Positions 1 through 6,484 of a stretch of DNA of 38,764 nt are shown here, piece by piece; position 1 is the first letter of the stretch; each line of letters starts with the position of its first letter. The translations under genes and the position numbers were made by a program. Source of the stretch: Flavobacteriaceae bacterium UBA5544 (lineage in GTDB: Bacteria; Bacteroidota; Bacteroidia; Flavobacteriales; Flavobacteriaceae). The notes beneath the pieces are model-generated. The model did no database searches, had not been told where the DNA came from, and saw only the letters and a list, made by a program, of their open reading frames with translations. The stretch is taken from positions 1 through 38,764 of the forward strand of contig DINI01000008.1 of NCBI GenBank assembly GCA_002426755.1, read 5' to 3'.

Positions 1-205
1 AATGTTGGGGACTTTTTTTGTTTATGGCTCTTTCTTCTTTTAGGTAATTTTCTAAACTTATATACGTAAAGTATTGTCTAGGTTGAATTAAATTTTAACC
101 GAAAATTTAGATTATAACATGTTTAGACTGAAGAACTGATTGTTGTTGTATATATCTAACAACAGAGGATATTTAATAAATAAATATTCAACTAAAGGCA
201 TTCAT
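1..205. other. Non-coding left edge of window
   Basis: No gene is visible here. The first bases, a G-rich run followed by seven Ts at about 12-19, look like the right arm and T-tract of a plus-strand intrinsic terminator whose left arm lies outside the window. A 7-bp inverted repeat (141-147 with 158-164) lies downstream of the small minus-strand membrane gene, but it has no T-tract on that strand, so it is not called a terminator. Confidence 0.3.
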
Positions 206-436
206 TCACTTATTGAAAAGACTTTTCATAATAATATGAATTCCTCTGAAAAGGAAAAAGATAGCGAGACCACATACAACAATAGAAATAATCAAAACAA
301 GGATGTAAGTCGGCTTATCCTGGTTGCTAAAAGCAATATATAAAAGAGTAGGACCAAGAAACATTAAGATGAGGCTTATACCTATATTTTGAAGTCCTTT
401 AACCAGTAAATCTCTATTAGTCTTATGTTCTTCCAT
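206..436 (-). CDS. Small two-span membrane protein, DUF6095-like
   Basis: This 76-residue protein has two hydrophobic segments (about residues 16-36 and 43-66) joined by a short polar loop, with charged ends (N-terminal EEHKTNRD, C-terminal KSLFNK). The composition and the GxxLxxxGP-type first helix resemble the flavobacterial DUF6095 family as I remember it; no function is known. An upstream in-frame start at 466 would add ten residues. The ATG at 436 is preferred because it overlaps the 3' end of murQ by only 14 nt, which suggests translational coupling to murQ. It is probably an inner-membrane protein. The family assignment is from memory. Confidence 0.7.
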   Translation of the reverse strand: MEEHKTNRDLLVKGLQNIGISLILMFLGPTLLYIAFSNQDKPTYILVLIISIVVCGLAIFFLFRGIHIIMKSLFNK

Positions 437-1244
437 TGGAATACTGTTCAATTGCAGAACGGACATTTTTGTATTTATCTAATAAAATTTTTGCTTCTTT
501 TTCAGGGATGTTAAGTTCGTCCATAATCATTTTGATGCCTCTGTCAACCAATTTATTATTACTTAATTGCATATCCATCATTTTATTGCCTTTTACTTTA
601 CCAAGTTGTATCATGGTGGTCGTAGAAATCATATTTAATACCAGTTTTTGAGCAGTACCCGCTTTCATACGAGAGCTTCCAGTGACAAATTCCGAACCAA
701 CGATGACTTCTATCGGTAATTGCGCAATCTTGGATAATGGACTGTTGTGATTACAGGTAATACATCCAGTAACAATCTTCTTTTCATTGCATTTTTGCAA
801 AGCACCAATGACATATGGTGTTGTGCCTGAAGCTGCGATGCCAATAACTACATCTTTTTGGTTTATATTATGGATTTTCAAATCTTCCCAGCCTTGAGTT
901 GTCGAATCTTCTGCGAATTCAACAGCTTTTCTAATTGCTAAATCACCTCCTGCAATCAAACCAATGACCAAATCTTGTGAAACACCAAAAGTAGGCGGAC
1001 ATTCTGACGCATCTACAATTCCCAATCGACCACTAGTTCCGGCTCCAATATAAAACAACCGACCACCCGATTTTAGTTTGTTAACTATTTGTTCAGTCAG
1101 TTTTTCTATTTGTGGAATTGCTTTTTGAACTGCCAACGCAACGGTTTGGTCTTCTTTGTTAATATTGGTAAGTAGTTCGTTAACGGTCATCCTTTCGAGA
1201 TGATTGTAATGGGAGTCTTGCTCTGTTGTTTTTATGAATGTCAT
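423..1244 (-). CDS. murQ: N-acetylmuramic acid 6-phosphate etherase
   Basis: MurQ cleaves the D-lactyl ether of N-acetylmuramic acid 6-phosphate, giving GlcNAc-6-phosphate and D-lactate, a cytoplasmic step of peptidoglycan recycling. The 273-residue protein has the SIS sugar-phosphate fold. GAGTSGRLGIVDASECPPT (about residues 67-85) is the family signature and carries the first catalytic Glu; VEFAEDS (about 108-114) carries the second conserved acid. It is slightly shorter than E. coli MurQ (about 298 residues), as is usual in Bacteroidota. The ATG at 1244 lies only 4 nt after a TATTTTTG box, so its mRNA may be nearly leaderless. The small membrane gene downstream overlaps it by 14 nt. No PTS or kinase partner is visible in this window. 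Confidence 0.96.
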   Translation of the reverse strand: MTFIKTTEQDSHYNHLERMTVNELLTNINKEDQTVALAVQKAIPQIEKLTEQIVNKLKSGGRLFYIGAGTSGRLGIVDASECPPTFGVSQDLVIGLIAGGDLAIRKAVEFAEDSTTQGWEDLKIHNINQKDVVIGIAASGTTPYVIGALQKCNEKKIVTGCITCNHNSPLSKIAQLPIEVIVGSEFVTGSSRMKAGTAQKLVLNMISTTTMIQLGKVKGNKMMDMQLSNNKLVDRGIKMIMDELNIPEKEAKILLDKYKNVRSAIEQYSNGRT

Positions 1245-1248
1245 GATT

Positions 1249-1256
1249 CAAAAATA
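1249..1256 (-). promoter_or_regulatory. -7 promoter box of murQ
   Basis: On the minus strand this reads TATTTTTG, matching the Bacteroidota -7 consensus TAnnTTTG. Only 4 nt separate it from the murQ ATG, so the predicted transcription start falls at or next to the start codon. No clear -33 TTG is seen at the usual distance. Confidence 0.55.
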
Positions 1257-1295
1257 CGATTTTTTGTTTTTTGCCCTACATTGATATCATCAAAT

Positions 1296-1326
1296 AAAAA
1301 AGCTCTTTTAATTAAAGAGCTTTTTT
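1296..1326 (-). terminator. Intrinsic terminator of isocitrate dehydrogenase gene
   Basis: A perfect 13-bp inverted repeat (1296-1308 with 1314-1326) with a 5-nt loop contains AGCTCTTT/AAAGAGCT. It ends in six Ts on either strand. It lies 24 nt after the stop of the upstream minus-strand gene and ahead of the murQ promoter, so it separates the two transcription units. Confidence 0.9.
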
Positions 1327-1349
1327 GTTACATATTGATATGTGTATAA

Positions 1350-3566
1350 TTAAATGATTGAATTTAAAACAGAACTAGGTCTCATGGCTTGTTCTACTTT
1401 TTTCTCGTTTGGTTCATAATAACCGCCTATATCTACCGATTTGCCTTGTACTCCATTGAGTTCATCAACAATAATACTTTCTTTTGTTTTGAGTTCTTTA
1501 AAAACATTTGTGAATTCTGTTTTCAAATCGCCATCATTATCCTGATTTGCCAATGCTTCAGCCCAATATAGGGCCAAATAAAAATGACTTCCTCTATTAT
1601 CTAACTCTTTGACTTTTCTTGACGGTGATTTCCCCGTTTCAAGTAATTTGCCAGTTGCATCATCTAAAGTATCTGCCAAAACTTGAGCTTTTGGATTGTT
1701 GTTGGTTTTTGCTAAATGTTCCAAGGAGACAGCTAAAGCTAAAAATTCACCTAATGAATCCCATCGGAGGTGATTTTCTTCAATAAACTGCTCAACGTGT
1801 TTTGGTGCTGAACCACCAGCTCCAGTTTCAAAAAGCCCTCCACCATTCATCAAAGGAACGATTGATAACATTTTTGCGCTGGTGCCTAATTCCAAAATAG
1901 GGAATAGATCGGTTAAGTAATCACGCAGTACGTTTCCAGTTACTGAAATAGTGTCCTTACCGTCCTTGATTCGTTCTAAAGTGAACATAGTAGCATCAAT
2001 AGGAGAAAGAATTCTAATATCTAAATCTGTAGTATCATAATCTTTTAGATATTGATTCACTTTTTTAATAAGTTCAGCATCATGAGCTCTATTTTTATCC
2101 AACCAAAAAATTGTTGGTGTTTTGGTGGCAGAAGCTCTTGATACTGCCAATTTAACCCAATCTTGGATTGGAGCATCTTTAGTTTGGCACATTCTCCAGA
2201 TATCACCTGGCTCAACAGAATGTTCGATTAAAACAGTTCCTTCTGAATCAACAACACGAACAAGTCCCTCTGACGCCATTTCAAAAGTTTTATCATGAGA
2301 ACCATATTCTTCAGCTTTCTGCGCCATCAATCCTACGTTTGGAACTGTACCCATAGTGGTTGGATCAAATGCACCGTGCTTTTTACAAAAATCTATGGTT
2401 GCTTCATAAATCCCTGCATAACTGCTATCTGGGATTACTGCTTTTGTATCTTGTTGTTTGCCTTCGGCATTCCACATCTGACCGGATGTTCTAATCATTG
2501 CAGGCATTGAAGCATCAATAATTACATCACTTGGCACATGGAGGTTCGTAATGCCTTTATCGGAATTTACCATTGCTAAACTTGGGCCATTTTTATAGAT
2601 ATCTTCTATATCAGCTTCAATTTCTTTTCTTTTTCCTTCGGGAAGATCCTTTAATTTTTCAACTAAATTTCCAAAACCGTTATTGACATCTACACCTACG
2701 GAGTCAAAAGTTGCTTGATGTTTTTTGAATAAATCCTTAAAAAATATCTTAACTGCATGACCAAAAATAATAGGGTCTGAAACTTTCATCATGGTAGCTT
2801 TCATGTGCAATGAAAACAAAACTCCTTTGTCATTGGCGTCTTTTATCTGTTCGGCTAGAAATGAAAGCAATGCTTTTTTGCTCATTACAGAGGCATCAAT
2901 GATTTCACCTTTTTTTAGAGGTGTGCTCGCCTTGAGAATAGTGGTGTTACCATTGCCATCAACAAACTCAATCTTTACTTCAGTAGCGCTGGAAAGCGTC
3001 ACTGATTTTTCTGTATGAAAAAAATCACCATGGCTCATGGTTGCGACATGGGTTTTAGAATCAGAAGACCATTTTCCCATGGAATGAGGATGCTTTTTTG
3101 CATAATTTTTCACGGCTTTTGGAGCACGTCTATCTGAATTTCCTTCGCGAAGCACTGGATTTACAGCACTTCCCTTTATTTTGTCATAGCGGGATTTTAT
3201 GTTTTTTTCTTCGTCATTTTTTGGATTGTCTGGATAATTTGGCAAATTATATCCTTTGGATTGCAATTCTGCAATTGCTTCTGTCAATTGAGGAATGGAA
3301 GCACTTATATTTGGCAGTTTGATGATGTTTGCTTCGGGTTTAGTTGCCAATTCTCCCAATTCTGAAAGTGCATCAGGAATTCTTTGTTCTTCATTCAAAA
3401 ATTCAGGGAAATTAGCAATAATACGGCCAGCCAGAGAAATATCTTTGGTTACAATGTCAATACCAGAAGAGTGGGTGAACGATTTGATAATAGGTAGAAG
3501 AGATTGGGTTGCCAAGGCAGGCGCTTCATCAGTTTTAGTATAAAAAATTGTGGATTTGTTTGCCAT
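1350..3566 (-). CDS. icd: NADP-dependent isocitrate dehydrogenase, monomeric type
   Basis: This enzyme oxidatively decarboxylates isocitrate to 2-oxoglutarate in the TCA cycle, producing NADPH. At 738 residues it has the length of the monomeric family (about 740), unrelated in size to the roughly 420-residue dimeric enzyme. Family-specific stretches are visible: KIKGSAVNPVLREGNSDRRA near residues 128-147 (substrate region), GHAVKIFFKDLF near 268-279, MNGGGLFETGAGGSAPKH near 580-597, and DNRGSHFYLALYWAEALA near 665-682. The gene stands alone between its own TATATTTG box and a strong terminator. No frameshift or missing block is seen. Confidence 0.97.
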   Translation of the reverse strand: MANKSTIFYTKTDEAPALATQSLLPIIKSFTHSSGIDIVTKDISLAGRIIANFPEFLNEEQRIPDALSELGELATKPEANIIKLPNISASIPQLTEAIAELQSKGYNLPNYPDNPKNDEEKNIKSRYDKIKGSAVNPVLREGNSDRRAPKAVKNYAKKHPHSMGKWSSDSKTHVATMSHGDFFHTEKSVTLSSATEVKIEFVDGNGNTTILKASTPLKKGEIIDASVMSKKALLSFLAEQIKDANDKGVLFSLHMKATMMKVSDPIIFGHAVKIFFKDLFKKHQATFDSVGVDVNNGFGNLVEKLKDLPEGKRKEIEADIEDIYKNGPSLAMVNSDKGITNLHVPSDVIIDASMPAMIRTSGQMWNAEGKQQDTKAVIPDSSYAGIYEATIDFCKKHGAFDPTTMGTVPNVGLMAQKAEEYGSHDKTFEMASEGLVRVVDSEGTVLIEHSVEPGDIWRMCQTKDAPIQDWVKLAVSRASATKTPTIFWLDKNRAHDAELIKKVNQYLKDYDTTDLDIRILSPIDATMFTLERIKDGKDTISVTGNVLRDYLTDLFPILELGTSAKMLSIVPLMNGGGLFETGAGGSAPKHVEQFIEENHLRWDSLGEFLALAVSLEHLAKTNNNPKAQVLADTLDDATGKLLETGKSPSRKVKELDNRGSHFYLALYWAEALANQDNDGDLKTEFTNVFKELKTKESIIVDELNGVQGKSVDIGGYYEPNEKKVEQAMRPSSVLNSII

Positions 3567-3613
3567 GTATCTAGTAATTTAGGTATAAAGGGTTTTAATA
3601 ATTTCAAAGATTA

Positions 3614-3621
3614 CAAATATA
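3614..3621 (-). promoter_or_regulatory. -7 promoter box of isocitrate dehydrogenase gene
   Basis: TATATTTG on the minus strand is an exact TAnnTTTG match, 47 nt before the ATG. It lies just beyond the hairpin at 3664-3708, so the gene is promoted independently of whatever is transcribed from the 3709-4170 region. Confidence 0.6.
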
Positions 3622-3663
3622 CTAAATGAAACAGCTAATAAAAAAGGAAGTTGTATAAAACAC

Positions 3664-3708
3664 AAAAGCCATATCACTGTAGTTAGACTACTCTGACATG
3701 GCTTTTTT
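3664..3708 (-). terminator. Terminator-like hairpin closing the 3709-4170 region
   Basis: AAAAGCCAT (3664-3672) pairs with ATGGCTTTT (3698-3706), and an inner GTAGT/ACTAC pairing lengthens the hairpin. On the minus strand it is followed by TTTTGTGTTTT. No protein gene ends immediately upstream of it on this strand, so it probably ends a non-coding transcript. It could also act on the plus strand, where it is followed by six Ts. Confidence 0.6.
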
Positions 3709-3850
3709 GAAACAGTTACTTTGTGACGTAAATAACATTGCTGTTACTTCAGCCGATTAGAACTTTCGTTCTACATCGTCTTTTTCAATTCAAATTTCAC
3801 TATTTCAATGAAACGGTTCGTAACTTTCAAAATGTATTGACCTGCTACTA

Positions 3851-4052
3851 CTATGTTTCAGTTAATTGTCTTTTTTGATGTTCTATCTCTTGCACTTCGC
3901 TTTCGCAACTTACAATTTCCAAAACATTGCTTCCTACCTTGTCATTCACTTTCGTTGTTGACATCTCTGGAAACTTTCAACCTTACTAGTTTCGGCCTGC
4001 TTACACATGCGGTACTTTTTAAGATATCATGGTTTTTTAGTTCTTCACGCAT
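3851..4052 (-). other. Two overlapping short ORFs in different frames
   Basis: Inside the RNA candidate, a 36-codon ORF (4052 to 3942, starting MREELKNHDI) and a 37-codon ORF (3964 to 3851, starting MSTTKVNDKV and followed by two more in-frame TAG codons) overlap in different frames. Both have a plausible amino-acid composition, and a single frameshift would join them into about 67 residues. They may be a broken small gene, a frameshifted pair or chance. I recognise no family. Neither has a clear ribosome binding site. Confidence 0.2.
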
Positions 4053-4174
4053 ACACGTGACACTACAAAAACCTCAAAAAACAATTTTTATAAAGAACGT
4101 TACTTTATACGATTTAACTTAAATTCAATTTTCGATGCTGAAACCAACCCAAAGGTTGTTGTTAAATCGTTTTA

Positions 4175-4206
4175 CTAAAGTACAAAACTTTGATTAAAAA
4201 TTCAAA
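4175..4206 (-). promoter_or_regulatory. Promoter-like pair for the RNA candidate
   Basis: On the minus strand TTTG (4203-4206) is followed after 20 nt by TACTTTAG (4175-4182), which is one mismatch from TAnnTTTG. The spacing agrees with the 19 nt seen at rplS. The predicted start falls at about 4170, the first base of the 10-bp inverted repeat. Confidence 0.45.
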
Positions 4207-4272
4207 AAAATCAAATGTTTAGTTTTCAGACCTTTATGAACAATGGTTATTAACAAAAGTTAATAAACTAAA

Positions 4273-4296
4273 AAAGCCTTGAATTATCAAGGCTTT
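4273..4296 (-). terminator. Intrinsic terminator of rplS
   Basis: AAAGCCTTGA (4273-4282) pairs with TCAAGGCTTT (4287-4296) over a 4-nt loop. On the minus strand the hairpin runs into a T-tract and lies 23 nt past the rplS stop. It separates rplS from the non-coding region downstream. Confidence 0.9.
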
Positions 4297-4318
4297 CTTT
4301 ATGAATTTTAAGGAGAAG

Positions 4319-4669
4319 TTAGTCTCTTTTTTCTTTGATTCTTGCTTTTTTACCAGTAAGACCTCTGAAATAATAAATTCTTGAACGTCTAACTTTACCT
4401 TTCTTGTTCACTTCGATTTTTTGAAGTGCTGGTAAATTTACTGGGAAAATACGTTCTACACCAACTGTTCCTGACATTTTACGGATGGTAAATGTTTCTG
4501 ATGCGCCACTGCCTTTACGTTGCAAAACAACACCTTTAAAGAACTGTGTACGTTTTTTATCACCTTCACGAATTTCATAATACACGGTAATTGTATCACC
4601 AGCTGAAAAATCAGGAAGTTCTTTTTTTTCTACAAATTCGTCTTGTACAAATTTTACTAAAGAATTCAT
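4319..4669 (-). CDS. rplS: 50S ribosomal protein L19
   Basis: L19 sits at the 30S-50S interface of the ribosome. The 116-residue protein has the family's length and its conserved core: FSAGDTITVYYEIREGDKKR (about 21-40), FFKGVVLQRKGSGASETFTI (about 43-62), VGVERIFPVN (about 69-78) and the basic C-terminal part KVRRSRIYYFRGLTGKKARI. It is monocistronic here. It has its own promoters in the gap after trmD, a leader of at least 65 nt and a terminator right after the stop. It follows trmD on the same strand, as in many bacteria, but no rimM or rpsP lies with it in this window. Confidence 0.98.
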   Translation of the reverse strand: MNSLVKFVQDEFVEKKELPDFSAGDTITVYYEIREGDKKRTQFFKGVVLQRKGSGASETFTIRKMSGTVGVERIFPVNLPALQKIEVNKKGKVRRSRIYYFRGLTGKKARIKEKRD

Positions 4670-4740
4670 CTCTTTTATATTTTATAAGATTGTTCCAAAC
4701 CAACATTCACGGATATCGCCAGAGGTTAATCTGAAATTGG
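4670..4740 (-). promoter_or_regulatory. rplS 5' leader, possible r-protein leader
   Basis: Between the predicted start (about 4740) and the rplS ATG lie about 70 nt. They contain CCAA (4737-4740) and TTGG (4697-4700) as possible closing pairs around a segment with TCTGGCGATATCC. Autoregulatory leaders are common before ribosomal protein genes, and several are known in Flavobacteria, but I cannot match this one to a specific family. The structure is only suggestive. Confidence 0.25.
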
Positions 4741-4743
4741 ATG

Positions 4744-4773
4744 CAAAAATAAGCATTAATTGATAATTAGCAA
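4744..4773 (-). promoter_or_regulatory. Proximal promoter of rplS
   Basis: On the minus strand TTG (4771-4773), 19 nt, then TATTTTTG (4744-4751). This is the best full match to the flavobacterial TTG-N17-23-TAnnTTTG promoter in the window. Confidence 0.65.
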
Positions 4774-4833
4774 TTAATATTGAAAAAAAAATGTTGGGTG
4801 TTGAGTTGTTTATGTGTGATGTACGTTTTTGTT

Positions 4834-4861
4834 CAAAATTATCATATTTCCGAAAGGCAAA
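4834..4861 (-). promoter_or_regulatory. Possible distal promoter of rplS
   Basis: TTTG (4858-4861), 16 nt, then TAATTTTG (4834-4841) on the minus strand, between trmD and the proximal rplS promoter. The spacing is a little short. If used, it would give a leader of about 160 nt. Confidence 0.35.
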
Positions 4862-4895
4862 TTGTGTTAGGAATTTTTTTTAACTGAACATTGAA

Positions 4896-5573
4896 TCAAT
4901 CCTCCAATAAATCAGGTCGTCTTTCTTTGGTTCTTAAATAAGCTTGTTCCTCTCTCCATTTTTCAATGTTTGGAAAATTTCCACTAAACAACACTTCAGG
5001 AACTTTCATGCCTTTGTAGTCTCTAGGTTTAGTGTAAATAGGTGGTGCGAGTAGATTATCTTGAAACGAATCGGTTAGGGCAGAAGTTTCGTTTCCTAAA
5101 ACTCCAGGGATCAATCGAATGATAGCATCGCAAAGTACAGCGGCACCAAGTTCGCCACCCGATAGCACATAATCACCAATTGAGATTTCTCTTGTGACGA
5201 ACATGTCACGAACACGTTGGTCCACACCTTTATAATGTCCACAAAGAATAATGATATTTTCCTTTAATGATAATTGATTGGCAATACCTTGTTTTAAGGT
5301 TTCACCATCGGGAGTCATATAGATGATTTCATCGTACGTACGTTGAGATTGTAATTTTGTAATGCATTTATCTATAGGTTCGACCATCATCACCATGCCT
5401 GCGCCTCCTCCAAATTGTGTGTCATCAACAGATTTATATCTGTCAGACGTATAATCTCTTAAATTATGGAAATGGACAGTGACCAAATCAGCTTCTATAG
5501 CTCGTTTTAAAATGGATGCTTCAAACGGACTTTTAAGGAGTTCTGGCAAAACTGTGATGATATCGATTCGCAT
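4896..5573 (-). CDS. trmD: tRNA (guanine-N1)-methyltransferase TrmD
   Basis: TrmD transfers a methyl group from SAM to N1 of G37 in tRNAs that read codons starting with C or G, preventing +1 frameshifts. The 225-residue protein begins MRIDIITVLPELLKSPF, the family's usual start, so the ATG at 5573 is chosen over an in-frame start 54 nt upstream. Visible motifs are FGGGAGMVMMVEPI (about residues 57-70), IILCGHYKGVDQRV (about 107-120) and IGDYVLSGGELGA (about 131-143), which form the trefoil-knot SAM site. The conserved Asp of the DSF motif (TDSFQDN, about 167-173) is present. A minus-strand terminator at 5688-5718 isolates it from the gene upstream. Confidence 0.96.
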   Translation of the reverse strand: MRIDIITVLPELLKSPFEASILKRAIEADLVTVHFHNLRDYTSDRYKSVDDTQFGGGAGMVMMVEPIDKCITKLQSQRTYDEIIYMTPDGETLKQGIANQLSLKENIIILCGHYKGVDQRVRDMFVTREISIGDYVLSGGELGAAVLCDAIIRLIPGVLGNETSALTDSFQDNLLAPPIYTKPRDYKGMKVPEVLFSGNFPNIEKWREEQAYLRTKERRPDLLED

Positions 5574-5687
5574 TGTTGAATGGTATTGACTGCAAAGATG
5601 CGAAAAAAGTTTGCAGTTTGCAGTCACGGTATTTAGTTTGATAATGAATTTGAAATATAGTATTCTATTTAAATTCGATTTTCAACT

Positions 5688-5718
5688 AAAAAATCCGAAA
5701 TTTTCTTTCGGATTTTTT
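5688..5718 (-). terminator. Intrinsic terminator before trmD
   Basis: A perfect 13-bp inverted repeat (5688-5700 with 5706-5718, core TCCGAAA/TTTCGGA) with a 5-nt loop and a six-T tail on the minus strand. It starts 8 nt after the stop of the coiled-coil membrane protein gene. Confidence 0.92.
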
Positions 5719-5725
5719 ATACATA

Positions 5726-6346
5726 TTACTTTGTTTTTTTCTGTTTGTTGAGCTCATCTTGGAGCTGTCGTCGTACTATCTGTTCGCGCTCAAGGGCATT
5801 GCGTCTGTGTTCTTCAAATTCCTCTTCGATATCAGACAATGCTTTTTTGGACTGGCTGGTAACTGCATTACTGTTTCTGAATTTGTATATAAACATCAAT
5901 AATAAAGCAAACAAAACTCCAATAATGCTCCACATGATGACACTGTAGTTGGCCTTGCTCATCGGAATACCAAATAATGCCATATTATCTTTTTCGTCGA
6001 TTGTAGTATCCAATTTAGATTTTGTATCTGAAAGATTCGTTTTGAGAAGCGCTATTTCCTGCACCAAACTATCAACACTTTTTTGGGTTTTGGACAAATC
6101 ATCTTGAACAGCTTTTAAGGAATCAAGGGTGTGAGCTTTTAATTCATACAGCCAAGATTTTTTTACATTTTTAAATTCCTGATAACTGTAAGATTTTTGA
6201 ATGACATATTCAAATTGGTTACTGATGGAGCCTTCGGTCAATGAAAGTTTGTCTTCATCTGTTTCGTTAGTCGTTTCTTGGGCGTTTATGTTGACATAGA
6301 ACAACAATAAAAATAAGGTAACAGCTAAAGTTTTGATAGAATACAT
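5726..6346 (-). CDS. Coiled-coil single-span membrane protein, function unknown
   Basis: This 206-residue protein has a signal peptide (about 1-22, ending NAQ), an exported segment with a predicted coiled coil (about 73-120, heptad-like with LKAVQDDLSKTQKSVDSLVQ), one transmembrane helix (about 135-154) and a charged cytoplasmic tail rich in Glu and Arg (about 165-206). It has no methyltransferase motif. Homologues next to trmD in Flavobacteriaceae are, as I recall, often labelled tRNA (guanine-N1)-methyltransferase, apparently by transfer from the neighbouring gene; the sequence here gives no support for that. It is transcribed alone, ending at the terminator at 5688-5718. The layout suggests a structural or signalling role at the inner membrane, which is only inference. 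Confidence 0.85.
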   Translation of the reverse strand: MYSIKTLAVTLFLLLFYVNINAQETTNETDEDKLSLTEGSISNQFEYVIQKSYSYQEFKNVKKSWLYELKAHTLDSLKAVQDDLSKTQKSVDSLVQEIALLKTNLSDTKSKLDTTIDEKDNMALFGIPMSKANYSVIMWSIIGVLFALLLMFIYKFRNSNAVTSQSKKALSDIEEEFEEHRRNALEREQIVRRQLQDELNKQKKTK

Positions 6347-6419
6347 TTAAGTTTTTTTTAGATGTGGTTAATTTTGAACAAGATAAGAAATTATAATTAT
6401 TATTTGTTTCATTTTAAAC

Positions 6420-6449
6420 AAATAGCCTCACATAAGTAAGGCTATTTTT
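6420..6449 (-). terminator. Terminator after gap
   Basis: AAATAGCCT (6420-6428) pairs with AGGCTATTT (6439-6447), with partial inner pairing. It lies about 38 nt past the gap stop on the minus strand. The minus-strand tail is TTTGTTT, the plus-strand tail TTTTTA, so it may work in either direction. Confidence 0.7.
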
Positions 6450-6484
6450 ATATACGATTATGTTTAAAAAATGGACGTCTTATA

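Larger units (their letters stand above)
3664..4170 (-). ncRNA. Candidate structured non-coding RNA, about 500 nt
   Basis: This stretch between the isocitrate dehydrogenase and rplS genes has no convincing protein gene on either strand. On the minus strand it starts with a 10-bp arm (4161-4170, ACGATTTAAC) that pairs perfectly with 4109-4118 and encloses a CAACC/GGTTG hairpin. Next come an ATAAAG/CTTTAT hairpin (4090-4108) and a long imperfect stem (4031-4041 with 4062-4073) with an inner CACG/CGTG. A TTGC-GAAA-GCGA hairpin (about 3899-3910) and a CGAT-TAGAAC-GAAA-GTTCTA-ATCG hairpin (3754-3778) follow, both with GNRA tetraloops. A terminator-like hairpin closes it. A promoter-like TTG-N20-TACTTTAG ends about 4 nt before the first arm. 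I see no landmarks of tmRNA, RNase P RNA, SRP RNA or 6S RNA. The alternative is a degenerate small gene. Confidence 0.45.

Noticed and set aside
140..343. 67-codon plus-strand ORF opposite the small membrane gene
   Set aside because: It is the reverse of the coding strand of the two-helix membrane protein and has low-complexity Asn-rich composition.
3853..4122. 89-codon plus-strand ORF in the gap before rplS
   Set aside because: Leu, Phe and Ser-rich with no recognisable motif; it is the reverse of the hairpin-rich region, and the minus strand explains the inverted repeats and promoter-like signals better.
3664..4170. tmRNA, RNase P RNA, SRP RNA or a group II intron domain V in the gap
   Set aside because: No tmRNA tag-like reading frame or 3' CCA end, no AGGAAAGTCC-type RNase P core and no domain V two-nucleotide bulge. 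The GAAA hairpin at 3754-3778 lacks the catalytic triad context.
5574..5627. Longer TrmD start with 18 extra residues
   Set aside because: The extension (MTANCKLFSHL and on) is not part of the family, and the protein from 5573 starts with the conserved MRIDIITVLP.
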